Shown here piece by piece: positions 52,813 to 62,224 of a stretch of DNA of 64,000 bases. The notes beneath the pieces are model-generated. The model was given only the letters and a program-made list of their open reading frames with translations. It made no database searches and was not told the origin of the DNA. The translations under genes were made by a program, and so were the position numbers. This DNA is from Psychrobacillus sp. INOP01 (GTDB lineage: Bacteria > Bacillota > Bacilli > Bacillales_A > Planococcaceae). The number at the start of each line of letters is the position of its first letter. Position 1 is the stretch's first letter. The stretch is from assembly GCF_018140925.1 (NCBI RefSeq), contig NZ_CP073315.1, positions 3,720,001 through 3,784,000 of the forward strand. Reading direction: 5' to 3'.

Positions 52813-52929
52813 TTAGGCTATGTTAAAGGAAAAGGTTGATTTATAGTAAAATGGTATGGTGACACCTACCCTACATCTGATTAAAATTAAATTCACGTCA
52901 ACTGAATATTTAGGTTAAAATAAGAACAA

Positions 52930-53078
52930 GTTTGTGAAGGTTTACACTTAAACTAACGGGTGCTTTAGTTAAACAAGACCAACATTTCGATGGTATGTTT
53001 TTACGTCCGAAACATCAAGTAGTTCTCAGAAATCCATTGTGAAATGTTAAACTAACGGTGTAGGTTAGTTCAATAAGA
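52930..53078 (+). repeat. Cassette repeat, long subtype copy 3
   Basis: TTTGTGAAGGTTTACACTTAA extension, CTAACGGGTGC, GACCAACATTTCGATGGTATG, TTTTTACGTCCGAAACATCA, then CCATTGTGAAATGTTAAACTAA and right end GTAGGTTAGTTCAATAAG. Confidence 0.9.
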
Positions 53079-53089
53079 GAAGGAGAAGT

Positions 53090-53113
53090 TTTATGGTCGT
53101 ATTTGACACATAA
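53090..53113 (+). repeat. Shared post-repeat sequence, copy 2
   Basis: TTTATGGTCGTATTTGACAC followed by ATAA; about 22 of 24 positions match the copy at 29931-29953. Reads as the short frame MVVFDT. Confidence 0.5.
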
Positions 53114-53140
53114 AGGGACGTTATAGACAAAAGCATTAAA

Positions 53141-53166
53141 AAAGGCAGATTAGACAATCTGCCTTT
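53141..53166. terminator. Hairpin terminator for the proline dehydrogenase fragment
   Basis: AAAGGCAGATT-AGAC-AATCTGCCTTT; on the minus strand it is followed by TTTT. Confidence 0.8.
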
Positions 53167-53180
53167 AATATTACTATTTT

Positions 53181-53432
53181 TTATTCATAGAGAGAGGGTT
53201 GCAAGTTTTTTGACTCTATCATATCAGATACAAACGTATACAAGTTTGGTGGGTGCTCTGCAATACGATGTGCAAGATATAAGTACCACTCTGTTCCATA
53301 TGTAACGTACACCTGTGTCTTAAGATTCTCATCTCTCAATGATTTAATTAGGTCTGGACGAACGCCATCTAGCATTTCTATTTCAGTAAAATGATTGGAA
53401 AGCATTCCTTTTTCTTTAAGAGCTAAGACCTG
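53181..53432 (-). pseudogene. Proline dehydrogenase, C-terminal fragment
   Basis: The frame reads HFTEIEMLDGVRPDLIKSL, then TQVYVTYGTEWYLYLAHRIAE (listed in parts: VYVTYGTEWY, LAHRIAEHPPN), which is the FAD/substrate-binding C-terminal segment of monofunctional PutA/FadM-type proline dehydrogenases. About three quarters of the gene is missing upstream. Its natural terminator is retained. Confidence 0.75.
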
Positions 53433-53540
53433 AAGGTAAGTTTATAAGTTAAGTTTCTTAAACATGAGCCTTGAAATATAGCAATATAGACAAACACCCG
53501 CCTTGGGTGAAAATGAAGTCAGTTGGAGGAGATATTAATT

Positions 53541-54614
53541 ATGAATCATAATGAAGTTGCTGAAATATACGAAGCTTATTTAAGTCCACTAGTATCAGAG
53601 TTGTACGAGTTGGAAGGCTATGTAACAAGTCTAATTAATGCTCATGCCGGAGGGCGGAATGTCGTTTATAACTGTGAGAAAGAGGGCGCTAGTGCAAAAA
53701 TACTCAGAATCGCCTATTTAAATGACAGGAGCCGAGAGGAATTGTTGGGAGAAGTTGAATATATCCAATATTTATTCGATCATGGCGGTAGTGTCTCGAA
53801 TGTGATCAGCTCCCGGAAGGGGAATCTACTGGAAGAGATCACTCATAATAATCACACCTTTTTTGTCTGCCTGTTCGAAAAGGCTAGGGGAAAAATGCTT
53901 GTAGAAAATCATTATCAGTATCGCGAAGGAGTTCCTATTACGGAATACTATTATAACTGCGGTAAAGTTCTCGGGAAGCTGCACCAATTGTCGAAAGGCT
54001 ATGCTCCTGTTCATCGCCGGTATAGTTTCTTTGATAAATACAATGTCGAGTATATCGATAATCTGATACCGGGTACGTTACCACTGCTTAAGGAGAAGAT
54101 GGTAGAGCTTCTTAAAACCTTAGAAGGATTGGACAAGAATTCTGAGTCTTTCGGTATGGTACATTTTGATTACAATGATGGTAATTATATGATTGACTTT
54201 GATACCGGACAAATCACTGTATTTGATTTCGATAACTCTTGTTTCTGTTGGTATATGTATGACTTGGCGAATGTCTGGATGCTCGGATTGGGCTGGATAC
54301 AATTCGAACCAGATGCTGTTAAACGAAAAGACTTTATGGATGATTATTTCAAAACAGTACTCGAGGGATACACATCTGAGACCAAAATCGAAGATTCGAT
54401 GTTGAATAATTTGTCCTTATTTATCCAAATTACCCTCATGGAAAATATTATAGATGCAGTCGAGGTCATGCGGAACAACGGTGAAGAGCTGAAGTGCGAT
54501 GAGGAGTTGTCATATAGCATAAAATGCCTCGAAGAAGATATCCCGTATAAGGGATTTTTCCATGAAGTTTTCTCGTGCGAAGAACCTTTCGAGTGTGAGG
54601 AACGAAATATTTAA
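53541..54614 (+). CDS. Aminoglycoside-phosphotransferase-family kinase (APH/CotS/SrkA-like)
   Basis: 357 aa from ATG 53541, preceded by GGAGGAG; TTG 53523 is part of the ribosome site. The eukaryote-like kinase core shows the Brenner motif HFDYNDGNYM (catalytic Asp and Asn) and the metal-binding Asp in FDFDNSCFCW; LHQLSKGYAP precedes them. Typical for APH-fold enzymes that phosphorylate antibiotics, homoserine or other small molecules; substrate unknown. Followed by a strong hairpin. Confidence 0.88.
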   Translation: MNHNEVAEIYEAYLSPLVSELYELEGYVTSLINAHAGGRNVVYNCEKEGASAKILRIAYLNDRSREELLGEVEYIQYLFDHGGSVSNVISSRKGNLLEEITHNNHTFFVCLFEKARGKMLVENHYQYREGVPITEYYYNCGKVLGKLHQLSKGYAPVHRRYSFFDKYNVEYIDNLIPGTLPLLKEKMVELLKTLEGLDKNSESFGMVHFDYNDGNYMIDFDTGQITVFDFDNSCFCWYMYDLANVWMLGLGWIQFEPDAVKRKDFMDDYFKTVLEGYTSETKIEDSMLNNLSLFIQITLMENIIDAVEVMRNNGEELKCDEELSYSIKCLEEDIPYKGFFHEVFSCEEPFECEERNI

Positions 54615-54627
54615 TCCACCAATTTCC

Positions 54628-54656
54628 GAAGATGACGACAGTGTATCGTCATCTTC
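54628..54656 (+). terminator. Terminator after the phosphotransferase
   Basis: GAAGATGACGA and TCGTCATCTTC pair exactly around a 7-base loop, 14 bp after the stop; no strong T-run. Confidence 0.65.
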
Positions 54657-55055
54657 AAGTTTCTATTCTTGTTTGGCTGCTTCCACATATAAAATTATAC
54701 TGGCACAAAAGATAGCGGAAGTGATAAATTCTAATGGCATTAATCAGATGCAGTCATAGACGGTCTTATTTATGGGATGCCCTAGCCGAATTAGTGCGTT
54801 TTACTCATAGAACAATATCTACTCATAGAACAATAGCATGTTAGAATTTCTTATTGCGTTAAGTTTACTTTTATAACCTACATGTAAATCGGTAAGTCAG
54901 TGGAAACCAAAAAGGAAATTTTAGTTTAGATTTTTTTGTCTCAAAATATTTGAAGAAGAAGGAGTTTAGACTTTTTTGTCCAGATTGTTTAGACTTTCTT
55001 GCCTTTGTACAAGATTTTTTTGAAATAGTAATTATTATTTTGTATGTATTTTTTT

Positions 55056-55090
55056 TACTAACGGGTGCTTTACTTCAAGAAGGAGTAAAG
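55056..55090 (+). repeat. Cassette repeat, left half
   Basis: TTACTAACGGGTGC and GCTTTACTTC..GGAGTAAAGC are intact, but the sequence changes abruptly right after the stem, before the T-run. Confidence 0.75.
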
Positions 55091-55167
55091 CAACATCCTA
55101 ATTACTCCAATTCTAAAGTTATTGGAGTAAGAGGCTTTGAACTTAACACACTATTGTTACTAAAAAA

Positions 55168-55200
55168 CGTCCTCAAGAGCTTATTAATCTCTTGGGGACG
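55168..55200. terminator. Hairpin
   Basis: CGTCCTCAAGAG pairs with CTCTTGGGGACG (one wobble); no attached gene is evident. Confidence 0.5.
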
Positions 55201-55475
55201 ATTTCATGTAAAAAAGACAGTAAATGATGTTAGTAGAATCATAGAATAGGTTACCTAATGATGTTTTGTTTGCTTTTACAAGTTCCAAGAAATGAGGTGA
55301 ACTTAGTTGAGGTTAATTAATCAAATATTTATTGAATGGACAATTGCTAGAATCTACGAGGATTTTACTTTTATGTAGGCAATAGATAATGCCTAAGTAC
55401 AAATATAAACATGTGTAAATGATGGGGAAAAGGTCATAATTCACCAATTAGTAAACGTTAGTGACTTCATTTTGA

Positions 55476-55526
55476 ACTTCACCCCAATTGTTAGACACCA
55501 TCTAACAATTGGGGTGAAGTTTTAAA
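55476..55526. terminator. Strong bidirectional terminator
   Basis: A perfect 21-bp stem: AACTTCACCCCAATTG... at 55476-55496 with its complement at 55502-55522, loop CACCA, followed by TTTT. It serves the minus-strand deaminase. Confidence 0.85.
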
Positions 55527-55544
55527 CATCAGGGAGCGATATGT

Positions 55545-56027
55545 TCAACGTCTCTTTGCGTAAAACTGACGATGGAGTTGACGAACTTGCTCTTCTAGTT
55601 CAGGAACAGGGCCATCTATTGTGGTATCACGAATAACATCTTGAATGGGAAGATTTCGAACACGCGATGGAGTAACCTCCATTTCACTCAACCATTGTAC
55701 CAGCTGTTCGGACGAACATGCATAAACGATTCGACCTAAACCAACCCAACCGTGGGCCGCAGCGCACATAGGGCAATGTTCGCCCGAGGTATATACTGTC
55801 GCCTTGCCTCTTTCTTCAACTGTCATGTTCCCGGCTGCCCATCGCGCCAAAGCAAACTCTGGGTGTTGAGTATGGTCACCATTTGCAACGTGGTTATGGT
55901 CTTCTACAAGCACGTCTCCGTTGGCTGAGACAAGAACTGAACCAAATGGCTCATCACCTTTCTCCAACGCAGTTTTTGCTAGTTCAATACAACGTCGCAG
56001 GTGCTTCAAATCAGAATCACTTATCAT
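55545..56027 (-). CDS. Nucleoside/guanine-type deaminase (CDA superfamily)
   Basis: 160 aa from ATG 56027, which has GAGGAGG upstream; a longer in-frame start exists but lacks a ribosome site. Zinc-site motifs are HPEFALARW (His and catalytic Glu) and EHCPMCAAAHGWVGL (two Cys ligands, with His instead of the usual Pro before the first). Fold and length match guanine deaminase/tRNA-adenosine-deaminase-like proteins; the substrate is probably a free base or nucleoside. Opposite strand to the cassettes. Confidence 0.85.
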   Translation of the reverse strand: MISDSDLKHLRRCIELAKTALEKGDEPFGSVLVSANGDVLVEDHNHVANGDHTQHPEFALARWAAGNMTVEERGKATVYTSGEHCPMCAAAHGWVGLGRIVYACSSEQLVQWLSEMEVTPSRVRNLPIQDVIRDTTIDGPVPELEEQVRQLHRQFYAKRR

Positions 56028-56199
56028 ATTTGTATCCTCCTCGTACTTTTTTATTTTTTTCATCAATATTCCATAAACATGACCCGTTTGCAGAGGACTG
56101 ATCTTATTAAAAGTCAATCAAATTCATAGGTGTTTGGCAAGTATAAAAATTTGCTTCTTAAAAACAGATTATCTTCTTCATTTAAAATTAAAAATTCCT

Positions 56200-56600
56200 T
56201 TATGAAACAAGTTTAAGATCAACTGCAGGACCTAATACCATTCCTATGAAAACAAGTCTTCTCCAGTCTCTTGATTCACCATAAAATAACATGCCTAATA
56301 TTGTTCCATCAGAAGCACCAATTCCTGTCCAAATAGCATAAAGCTATACACATAGGAAGTGTTTTCATTGAATAAGCAAGAAGAATAAAACTTGCTCCAA
56401 ACCCGAGAATTAAAAGTACTAATGCTTGCCAATTACGGTCTTTGTGCAATTTATTGATAATAGCAAGACTAAACATTTCAAACAAACCTGCTAATATTAA
56501 AGAAATCCAGGCCATTAAGAGTTTTCGATCAACCATTATCATTATATAGAAGCTGATAAAGTTAACAATAGCAGTTCCAACCCAAGTCCAAAAGTCAGTT
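56200..56600 (-). pseudogene. SMR-family efflux transporter, frameshifted
   Basis: The frame from about 56533 encodes MAWISLILAGLFEMFSLAII and LLAYSMKTLPM, the first three helices of a small multidrug resistance (EmrE/SugE-like) protein. One extra T near 56335-56342 shifts the frame; the other frame continues as YAIWTGIGASDGTILGMLF and ends at 56200. Upstream it is fused in frame to TDFWTWVGTAIVNFISFYI, perhaps the tail of a paired SMR gene cut at the repeat junction (56599). Confidence 0.75.
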
Positions 56601-56620
56601 TTTGCTGCATGGATGGCTAA
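56599..56620 (+). repeat. 22-bp junction sequence identical to 42419-42440
   Basis: The sequence TTTTTGCTGCATGGATGG plus CTAA is identical at both places, in both cases directly joined to the left part of a cassette repeat. At 42.4 kb it is the 3' arm of a hairpin; here only the arm remains. Confidence 0.8.
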
Positions 56621-56700
56621 AGGGCTTTAGTTGAACAAGTAGCTGCTTGTAAGGGTAGCTTTTTTTTATTGAACTAACGCAGAAGTTGAGTTGATGAAGA
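56617..56700 (+). repeat. Cassette repeat (last of the main array)
   Basis: CTAAAGGGCTTTAGTTGAAC, terminator GTAGCTGCTTGTAAGGGTAGC with TTTTTTT, right end GCAGAAGTTGAGTTGATG. Confidence 0.85.
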
Positions 56701-57071
56701 AGGTATAAATAGAGGGTTGTCTAAGTAGGTATTATATGGGGTATATCCTTTATTGAACAACCGATGGCGATTACCTAAAATGAGCAACCACTTATTATTC
56801 TATTTTGTTAGGAATATTAAAGGAGTTGGTAGGTTTCTTTAAATGATTTGGATATATATTATTTTGAAACGAAAGGTGGAACTTTAGATTTGATTGATTA
56901 TTTTGAACGTAAAATATGATTAAAAGACTTTGGAGTATAGGTATTTTAAAGACCGCAAATTCAAACGCGAATTTGCGGTCTACTTCGTGCTTTAATTTGT
57001 ATTTTGTACCACTCAACTAAACGGGTTACGTATGATGGATAGACAACTTTGTATTACTTAATAATAATATA
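56701..57071. other. Array edge to biotin operon
   Basis: No gene. A 12-bp hairpin GACCGCAAATTC/GAATTTGCGGTC at 56951-56980 probably terminates the biotin operon or the array. A trace of a left repeat end (CTCAACTAAACGGGTTAC) is at 57012-57032. Confidence 0.5.
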
Positions 57072-58070
57072 CTAGACCCTTGCTAATGCGGCTTGTTTTT
57101 CAGTAAGCTCTATTTCGAATCCTAGGTCCTGCAACATTAAGTAGTCTTTATTCTTCTCTTGCCCCTCTGTTGTTAAATAGTCTCCAACAAAGATACTATT
57201 TGCTGCGTATAACCCCAATGGTTGTAGGGAACCAAGATTTACTTCCCTACCCCCTGAAATGCGGATTTCTTTTGATGGATTGATAAAACGAAACAGTGCG
57301 AGCACTTTTAAACAATAACGTGGGTTTAGTTCTTTTGTACCTTCTAATTTCGTACCATCAATTGCATGTAAAAAGTTAACTGGGATAGAGTCGGCATCAA
57401 GCTGGCGAAGTGCACGTGCGATGTTCACCACATCCTCTTTTGTTTCTTTCATTCCAATAATTGCACCAGAGCATGGAGATATTCCATGTTTTTTTACAAT
57501 CTCCACTGTATTCAAACGGTCCTCATAGGTATGAGAGGTTGTAATGTAGCTATGATGTCGCTCGGAAGTATTTAAATTATGATTATAACGATCTACGCCT
57601 GCATTTTTTAACTCCTGTGCTTGTTCCTCTTTTAATAAACCTAAACAAGCGCAAACTTTTAGACCATAATTCTCCTTGATTTCCTCCACTGCTTCGCTCA
57701 CAACCCTTACGTCTTTTCGCGTGGGACCACGACCACTAGCTACAATACAATATGTACCGATTTGATTTTCAAATGCACGCTTTGCTCCTTCTAAAATTTC
57801 TTCTTTTGAAATGAAAGGGTATTTATCGATTGGTGCATTTGAAACAGAAGATTGAGAACAATATCCACAGTCTTCTGGACAGTAGCCACTTTTAGCATTC
57901 ATAATCATGTTTAATTTTACTTTTTTTCCATAATAATGTTTCCGAATGGTAAAAGCACCATGAAGTAATGGAAGTATTTCCTCATCATCCGTTGTTAAAA
58001 TAGCTATTGCTTCTTCATTTGTTAATTCTTTACCACTAATAACTTCTTGAGCTAGTTTTTGCCAGTTCAT
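57072..58070 (-). CDS. bioB: Biotin synthase
   Basis: Radical-SAM enzyme that inserts sulfur into dethiobiotin. 332 aa. The [4Fe-4S] cysteines are Cys64, Cys68 and Cys71 in [28 protein letters not shown] and ISGGREVN are family markers for the [2Fe-2S] site and SAM binding. The start lies inside the end of bioY (35-bp overlap). Last gene of the bioD-bioA-bioY-bioB operon. Confidence 0.97.
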   Translation of the reverse strand: MNWQKLAQEVISGKELTNEEAIAILTTDDEEILPLLHGAFTIRKHYYGKKVKLNMIMNAKSGYCPEDCGYCSQSSVSNAPIDKYPFISKEEILEGAKRAFENQIGTYCIVASGRGPTRKDVRVVSEAVEEIKENYGLKVCACLGLLKEEQAQELKNAGVDRYNHNLNTSERHHSYITTSHTYEDRLNTVEIVKKHGISPCSGAIIGMKETKEDVVNIARALRQLDADSIPVNFLHAIDGTKLEGTKELNPRYCLKVLALFRFINPSKEIRISGGREVNLGSLQPLGLYAANSIFVGDYLTTEGQEKNKDYLMLQDLGFEIELTEKQAALARV

Positions 58071-58641
58071 TTTGTGTTCCTCTTTTCTGGGAATGTATTT
58101 TTTTCACTAAAGGATAAAGACGTGCTGCTAGTAAACTTGTAAAAATAGCAAGCGCAATATCAACGCCAATAGTACTGTATAATCCTGTTGCGAGTACATG
58201 TGATAGGCCCGTGGGTACGTTTAGCCATAAATTTAATGCCATATAAAGATACGGAACGCCGATAGCATAAATCACAACTGTACCGATTAAATGCGCAACA
58301 ATAAAATGCTTACGTGTAGGGTTATCAAATCGTTCAATTATGTAGCCAATCACATAGGCTCCTGCTGCGAATCCTATTAAATACCCAAACGTTGGCTGCA
58401 ACACATACATAAAACCGCCACCCAGTGTAAATACAGGGAGTCCAGCTAAACCAACAAGTATATAAACTAACTGACTCTGCAAACCTCGTTTGCTTCCTAA
58501 TAATGAGCCTGCTAAATATACAACGATGATTTGCAAAGTAAATGGAACAACAGGTAGTGGAATTTTAAGAAAAGCACCAATTGCGGTCATTGCAGCAAAA
58601 ATTGCAACAAGTGATAGAGAAGCAGTACGTGTACTTTTCAA
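58036..58641 (-). CDS. bioY: Biotin ECF transporter substrate-binding component
   Basis: 201 aa membrane protein with six hydrophobic helices; the BioY signature [18 protein letters not shown] is visible in parts ([22 protein letters not shown]). It captures external biotin and works with the shared ECF energising module encoded elsewhere. Being in the bio operon puts synthesis and uptake under the same BirA control. Its 3' end overlaps bioB; the last ~12 residues may be an extension. Confidence 0.95.
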   Translation of the reverse strand: MKSTRTASLSLVAIFAAMTAIGAFLKIPLPVVPFTLQIIVVYLAGSLLGSKRGLQSQLVYILVGLAGLPVFTLGGGFMYVLQPTFGYLIGFAAGAYVIGYIIERFDNPTRKHFIVAHLIGTVVIYAIGVPYLYMALNLWLNVPTGLSHVLATGLYSTIGVDIALAIFTSLLAARLYPLVKKIHSQKRGTQNELAKTSSRSY

Positions 58642-58642
58642 T

Positions 58643-60004
58643 TTATTCTCCTCTTTCTTTAAAAAATTGAATTAGTACTTCTTTCGTTATTTCGATCATC
58701 CATTTTATTTCTTCATCTGTAATGACATATGGTGGCATGAAATATATCACATTACCAAGTGGACGTATAAGTATTTCTCGTTCAAGCGCACGTTGATAAA
58801 TTTGATAACCGATGCGTTCCTCACTTGGAAAAGGTTCTTTCGTAAGTTTATCAGCCACCAATTCAATCGCCCCAACGAGCCCAATTTGTCGGTATTCACC
58901 GACGTAAGGTAAGTTATCAAAAGCAGCATTCGCTAGTTCTTTTAGCAATTTTTGTTTAGCTGCCAACTGGTCCATCACATGATCTTCCTCAAAGATCGCT
59001 AACACTTCCTGCGCAACACGAATCGCTAACGGGTTGCCAGAATAACTATGAGAATGCAAGAATGCTTTCATCGTACCGTAATCGTCATAAAACGCTTGAT
59101 ATACTTCATTCGTTGTTAAAACTGCGGATAGTGGTAAATAGCCACCCGTAATACCTTTTGATAAACATAAAAAATCCGGTGTTACTTCTGCTTGCTCACA
59201 AGCGAATAATGTTCCCGTTCGACCGAACCCAACTGCTACTTCGTCGGCAATTAGATGCACATCATATGTATCACATAATTCTCTTAATCTTTTAAGGTAG
59301 ATAGGTGGGAACATTTTCATCCCTGCTGCCGCTTGTATAAGTGGTTCAATGATAGCAGCTGAGATGGTATCGGCATGCTGTATAAATTTTTCTTCCACAT
59401 ATTTTATACAAGGTGCATTACAAGTCGATGGCGAATCTTGAAAAGGGCAGCGAAAACAATCAGGTCCTTGTGTACGTACAACGTTTAGTAATAGAGGAGC
59501 ATATACCTCGTTATATAAATCTACTCCTCCCACAGAAAGTGCACCTAGTGTTTCACCATGATAGGCATCAGTAAATGCTAGAAAACGTTTTTTCTTAGGC
59601 TGGTTCTTTTGCGTACGATATTGAAAGCTCATTTTTAGTGCAATCTCTATAGCGGACGAACCATTATCAGAAAAAAACACTTTTTCCAACCCTTTCGGTG
59701 TTAGCTCTACAAGTTTTGCTGCCAGGTGAATTGCAGGAGTATGAGTAAAGTTTGCGAATATTACATGCTCCAGTTTGTGAGCTTGCTCAGCTAAAGCTTT
59801 ACTTATCCTTGGATTCGCATGGCCAAATAAATTGACCCACCAGGATGAGACTGCGTCTAAATAACGTTTGCCTTCGTGGTCGTATAACCACACTCCCTCT
59901 CCACGATCAATAACGATGGGTGGAAAAGATTCATAATCTTTCATTTGTGAGCAAGGGTGCCAAATATGTTCAAGGTCAAGGGCTTGAAGCTCTTCATATG
60001 TCAT
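58643..60004 (-). CDS. bioA: Adenosylmethionine-8-amino-7-oxononanoate aminotransferase
   Basis: PLP-dependent class III aminotransferase making 7,8-diaminopelargonate. 453 aa. Substrate-pocket [13 protein letters not shown] phosphate site [27 protein letters not shown] and the PLP lysine in [12 protein letters not shown] are all present. Stops 1 bp before bioY; start overlaps the end of bioD by 11 bp. Confidence 0.97.
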   Translation of the reverse strand: MTYEELQALDLEHIWHPCSQMKDYESFPPIVIDRGEGVWLYDHEGKRYLDAVSSWWVNLFGHANPRISKALAEQAHKLEHVIFANFTHTPAIHLAAKLVELTPKGLEKVFFSDNGSSAIEIALKMSFQYRTQKNQPKKKRFLAFTDAYHGETLGALSVGGVDLYNEVYAPLLLNVVRTQGPDCFRCPFQDSPSTCNAPCIKYVEEKFIQHADTISAAIIEPLIQAAAGMKMFPPIYLKRLRELCDTYDVHLIADEVAVGFGRTGTLFACEQAEVTPDFLCLSKGITGGYLPLSAVLTTNEVYQAFYDDYGTMKAFLHSHSYSGNPLAIRVAQEVLAIFEEDHVMDQLAAKQKLLKELANAAFDNLPYVGEYRQIGLVGAIELVADKLTKEPFPSEERIGYQIYQRALEREILIRPLGNVIYFMPPYVITDEEIKWMIEITKEVLIQFFKERGE

Positions 60005-60695
60005 ATGTCATCAACCTTTCAAAAAGTGATTCATCATCAAAACTTTCTATTGTTCGATTTGCATCAATGACAATAGTTGGCACAGAAACATACCGGCGTA
60101 TTGTATCGATATTATTTTGTTCTAATGCACTCTGTTGAAATTGATTAAATACAATACCAAGTAGATCAATGTTTTGAGCTTTTATAGCATTTACAGACAA
60201 CAATGTATGATTAATAGTTCCGAGCTTTGTATGAGCTACGAGTAAAACCGGTAGTCCTGACAGCTTTATAACGTCTAGCAATGTTAGAGTAGTACGCGAT
60301 TGAAGCGGAACAATCAGCCCTCCTGCTCCTTCGCAAATAACAGTGTCATACTGCTGTTGTAAAGTTTCAATTGCTTTTAATAGTCTATGTTCATCAATGG
60401 TCTCTTTTTCAAGTTCCGCCGCGTAATGTGGTGAGGCAGCTAATGGGAAAGAATATGTATTTAGTGCATGGCTGTCTAAAGGTTGTAAGCTAAACTGTGT
60501 ATAATTCAATGTATCCGCGTAATATTTGAAGTTATCCTCCACGACTTCTCCAGTTTGAACAGGTTTATAAGGCAGTACTTTATAACCTTGCATTTGAAGA
60601 TGACGCATGAATAATGTCGTGACAAACGTTTTGCCCACATCTGTATCTGTACCAACTACCCAAAAATGTTGCATGGGTTCCCCTCCATTCACCAT
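59994..60695 (-). CDS. bioD: Dethiobiotin synthetase
   Basis: ATP-dependent carboxylase closing the ureido ring of biotin. 233 aa. P-loop [14 protein letters not shown] near the N-terminus, substrate-binding KPVQTG, and [11 protein letters not shown] are characteristic. GGAGGGGAACCC precedes the ATG on the minus strand. First gene of the operon, directly behind the BirA operator. bioF, bioW and bioI are not in the window, so pimelate-end steps must be encoded elsewhere or the cell salvages intermediates. Confidence 0.96.
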   Translation of the reverse strand: MVNGGEPMQHFWVVGTDTDVGKTFVTTLFMRHLQMQGYKVLPYKPVQTGEVVEDNFKYYADTLNYTQFSLQPLDSHALNTYSFPLAASPHYAAELEKETIDEHRLLKAIETLQQQYDTVICEGAGGLIVPLQSRTTLTLLDVIKLSGLPVLLVAHTKLGTINHTLLSVNAIKAQNIDLLGIVFNQFQQSALEQNNIDTIRRYVSVPTIVIDANRTIESFDDESLFERLMTYDI

Positions 60696-60699
60696 AAAT

Positions 60700-60731
60700 G
60701 TGTTAACTTAATTATTTCAATAAGTTAACAC
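60700..60731 (-). promoter_or_regulatory. BirA operator of the biotin operon
   Basis: GTGTTAACTTA and TAAGTTAACAC form a perfect inverted repeat separated by 10 bases, matching the Bacillus BirA box with TGTTAAC...GTTAACA half-sites. Located just upstream of bioD. Biotin-loaded BirA should repress here. Confidence 0.9.
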
Positions 60732-61046
60732 AAATTTAGTTTAGTGTAAACGAAACAATTTAAAATAAATAACAATCTATGAATACTTAGGGGTCATTTG
60801 ATCGGATGGACTTGATGTGAATTACACTATTTTTATTGGACAAGTATTGAGAGAGAAGTAAAAATAGTAAACCAATCGTAGCCATGCTCATTGGAGAGTG
60901 AGGCTTTTTTTATTTGAAAGAAACTTTATTGAAAGGTTCACCACAGAGTATACAAATATAATTCTTTGATACGAGATAAATTACCTTATCCATAACATAA
61001 TTTTTTCATAATCTATAAATAGTAATTGGAAAGGAGGGGGTATAAG
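60732..61046. other. Intergenic region
   Basis: A weak terminator-like hairpin (AGCC...GGCT with seven T) near 60881-60912; no gene seen. Confidence 0.4.
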
Positions 61047-61169
61047 ATGTCTGGATATAGTGGAGGCGACTACGGTGGCGACTATGGTAATCGCGGATCT
61101 AACTTCGCGTTGATTGTAGTTTTGTTTATCCTACTTATTATTGTGGGAGCAAGTTTTATGAGGTACTAA
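61047..61169 (+). CDS. YjcZ-family sporulation-associated small protein, 40 aa
   Basis: AAAGGAGGGGG precedes the ATG. Product begins MSGYSGGDYGGDYGN, a Gly/Tyr-rich head, followed by one hydrophobic helix (FALIVVLFILLIIVGASF) and MRY. This is the pattern of the YjcZ/SscA-like tiny proteins of Bacillus spores. Too short to have been noticed by length-limited gene finding. Confidence 0.85.
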   Translation: MSGYSGGDYGGDYGNRGSNFALIVVLFILLIIVGASFMRY

Positions 61170-61331
61170 ACGAATATGATGTAGATTAAGAGAGAGTTTC
61201 AGCTTTGCCAACATCACTTTTTAGGCATGGGGTATAAATTGTCCGCGGTACCTAACGACTTTAAGAAAAATGGTTAGTAAAAAAGTTAAAGTATTAGATA
61301 CTTTCCTATTTTTTATCTTCTCTTCTTAAAA

Positions 61332-61370
61332 AGCGACCATCTCATTAAATATGAGTGGTCGTTTTTTTTA
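61332..61370 (+). terminator. Intrinsic terminator
   Basis: GCGACCATCTCAT pairs with ATGAGTGGTCGT around TTAAAT, followed by eight T. Confidence 0.85.
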
Positions 61371-61442
61371 TTTGTCCAAAATTTACTTGTTTTAAAATAG
61401 AACAATAGTTCGTATAATAAGTGAAGAAAGGAGGGAACGAGT

Positions 61443-61658
61443 GTGCGTAAAAATATTTTGAAGTCCATGCAACAGAACCAAATAGTAGAAATGATTTACA
61501 TGAAAGACAATGGTGAAATCAGTAAGCGAAAGTTTGTTAATGTTTCAAACGATTCTTTCCAAGCTTATTGCTTTTTAAGAGGGACTATGAGGACTTTTAA
61601 AATAGAAAATGTACTCGCATCTGTTCCCATAATTCAGAAGGAGCGTGAGGTAGTGTGA
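61443..61658 (+). CDS. WYL-like small protein, 71 aa
   Basis: AAAGGAGGG precedes the GTG. The product (MQQNQIVEMIYMKDNGEISKRK region, then YCFLRGTMRTFKIENVLA) matches the beta-barrel WYL-type module often found next to YolD-like genes in Bacillus. Overlaps the next gene by 4 bp, so the two are translated together. Role probably regulatory; unknown in detail. Confidence 0.75.
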   Translation: MRKNILKSMQQNQIVEMIYMKDNGEISKRKFVNVSNDSFQAYCFLRGTMRTFKIENVLASVPIIQKEREVV

Positions 61659-62038
61659 GTGATGAACAATATTTTCATGAGAATTTCTTAGAGGTATATG
61701 GATCAGCTAAGTATCTTGATCGTGGTTCTAAAAAATGGGTAGCAATGATGTTAACTGAGCATGTTAAACTGTTACGTGAATATAGTGATGAAATAAAACG
61801 AGATCCACGTCCTGAATTGAACGAATGGGATTTAGAAGCAATACATGACTGCTTAAATTTAGCTATGCTATCTAAAGCTGATACGAAAATTAAGTTGTGG
61901 AGGGATGGTCAGTTTTTCTATAAGAGGGGCACTATTGAGAGCGTAGATCTTCAGCGAAGAACATTAGAACTGGATGATCCATTTTCTTTGTTTCAAATTA
62001 ATATTGATGAAATAGTAGATGTAACTATAATGGATTAA
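61655..62038 (+). CDS. YolD-like protein
   Basis: 127 aa. DRGSKKWVAMMLTEHVKLL at the front is the YolD-like signature and the C-terminal half (GTIESVDLQRRTLELDD) is the usual beta-rich tail. In Bacillus, YolD-like genes accompany UV-damage-repair polymerase genes of the UvrX/UmuC type; no such gene is present here. Confidence 0.8.
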   Translation: MSDEQYFHENFLEVYGSAKYLDRGSKKWVAMMLTEHVKLLREYSDEIKRDPRPELNEWDLEAIHDCLNLAMLSKADTKIKLWRDGQFFYKRGTIESVDLQRRTLELDDPFSLFQINIDEIVDVTIMD

Positions 62039-62043
62039 AGGTT

Positions 62044-62223
62044 GTGAATGAATTGGATAGAACGGAAGAACTATTTAATAAGTTGCTGGATGAACATCCG
62101 CCAGAACTAATACTTGGTGCATTAGATGAAATGTCACGAATGAAAAGAGAAGAATTATTAGCATTAGGCAAGTTATGTAAAATCATAGATCGAGCAGAAG
62201 CTAAAAGCCACCAACCAGATTAA
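62044..62223 (+). CDS. Small acidic helical protein, 59 aa
   Basis: GTG 62044, 5 bp after the YolD-like stop. Product starts MNELDRTEELFNKLLDEHP and is predicted all-helical and charged. Third member of this small operon. The stop codon is immediately followed by an IS3-family end, so its true C-terminus could have been altered. Confidence 0.6.
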   Translation: MNELDRTEELFNKLLDEHPPELILGALDEMSRMKREELLALGKLCKIIDRAEAKSHQPD

Positions 62224-62224
62224 A

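Larger units (their letters stand above)
54657..55475. other. ~820-bp region of decayed array material
   Basis: Holds a truncated repeat (55056-55090), a fragment resembling a repeat core at 54948-54977 (AAGAAGGAGTTTAGACTTTTTT), and a hairpin at 55168-55200. A 99-codon + strand frame from 54950 crosses the repeat and is not credible. No gene seen. Confidence 0.5.

Noticed and set aside
54950-55249. 99-codon frame containing a repeat
   Set aside because: It is translated across the conserved left repeat end and has no protein-like features beyond that.
29843-56700. Canonical integron with attC sites
   Set aside because: The ends do not fit the RYYYAAC/GTTRRRY core exactly and no integron integrase with its extra domain is present; I therefore call it integron-like only.
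29843-56700. CRISPR array
   Set aside because: Repeats are 75-140 bp, diverged, and spaced by whole genes of varied length; no cas genes.
56795-57016. 73-codon minus-strand frame at the array edge
   Set aside because: Low-complexity AT-rich composition, overlaps a hairpin, no ribosome site.
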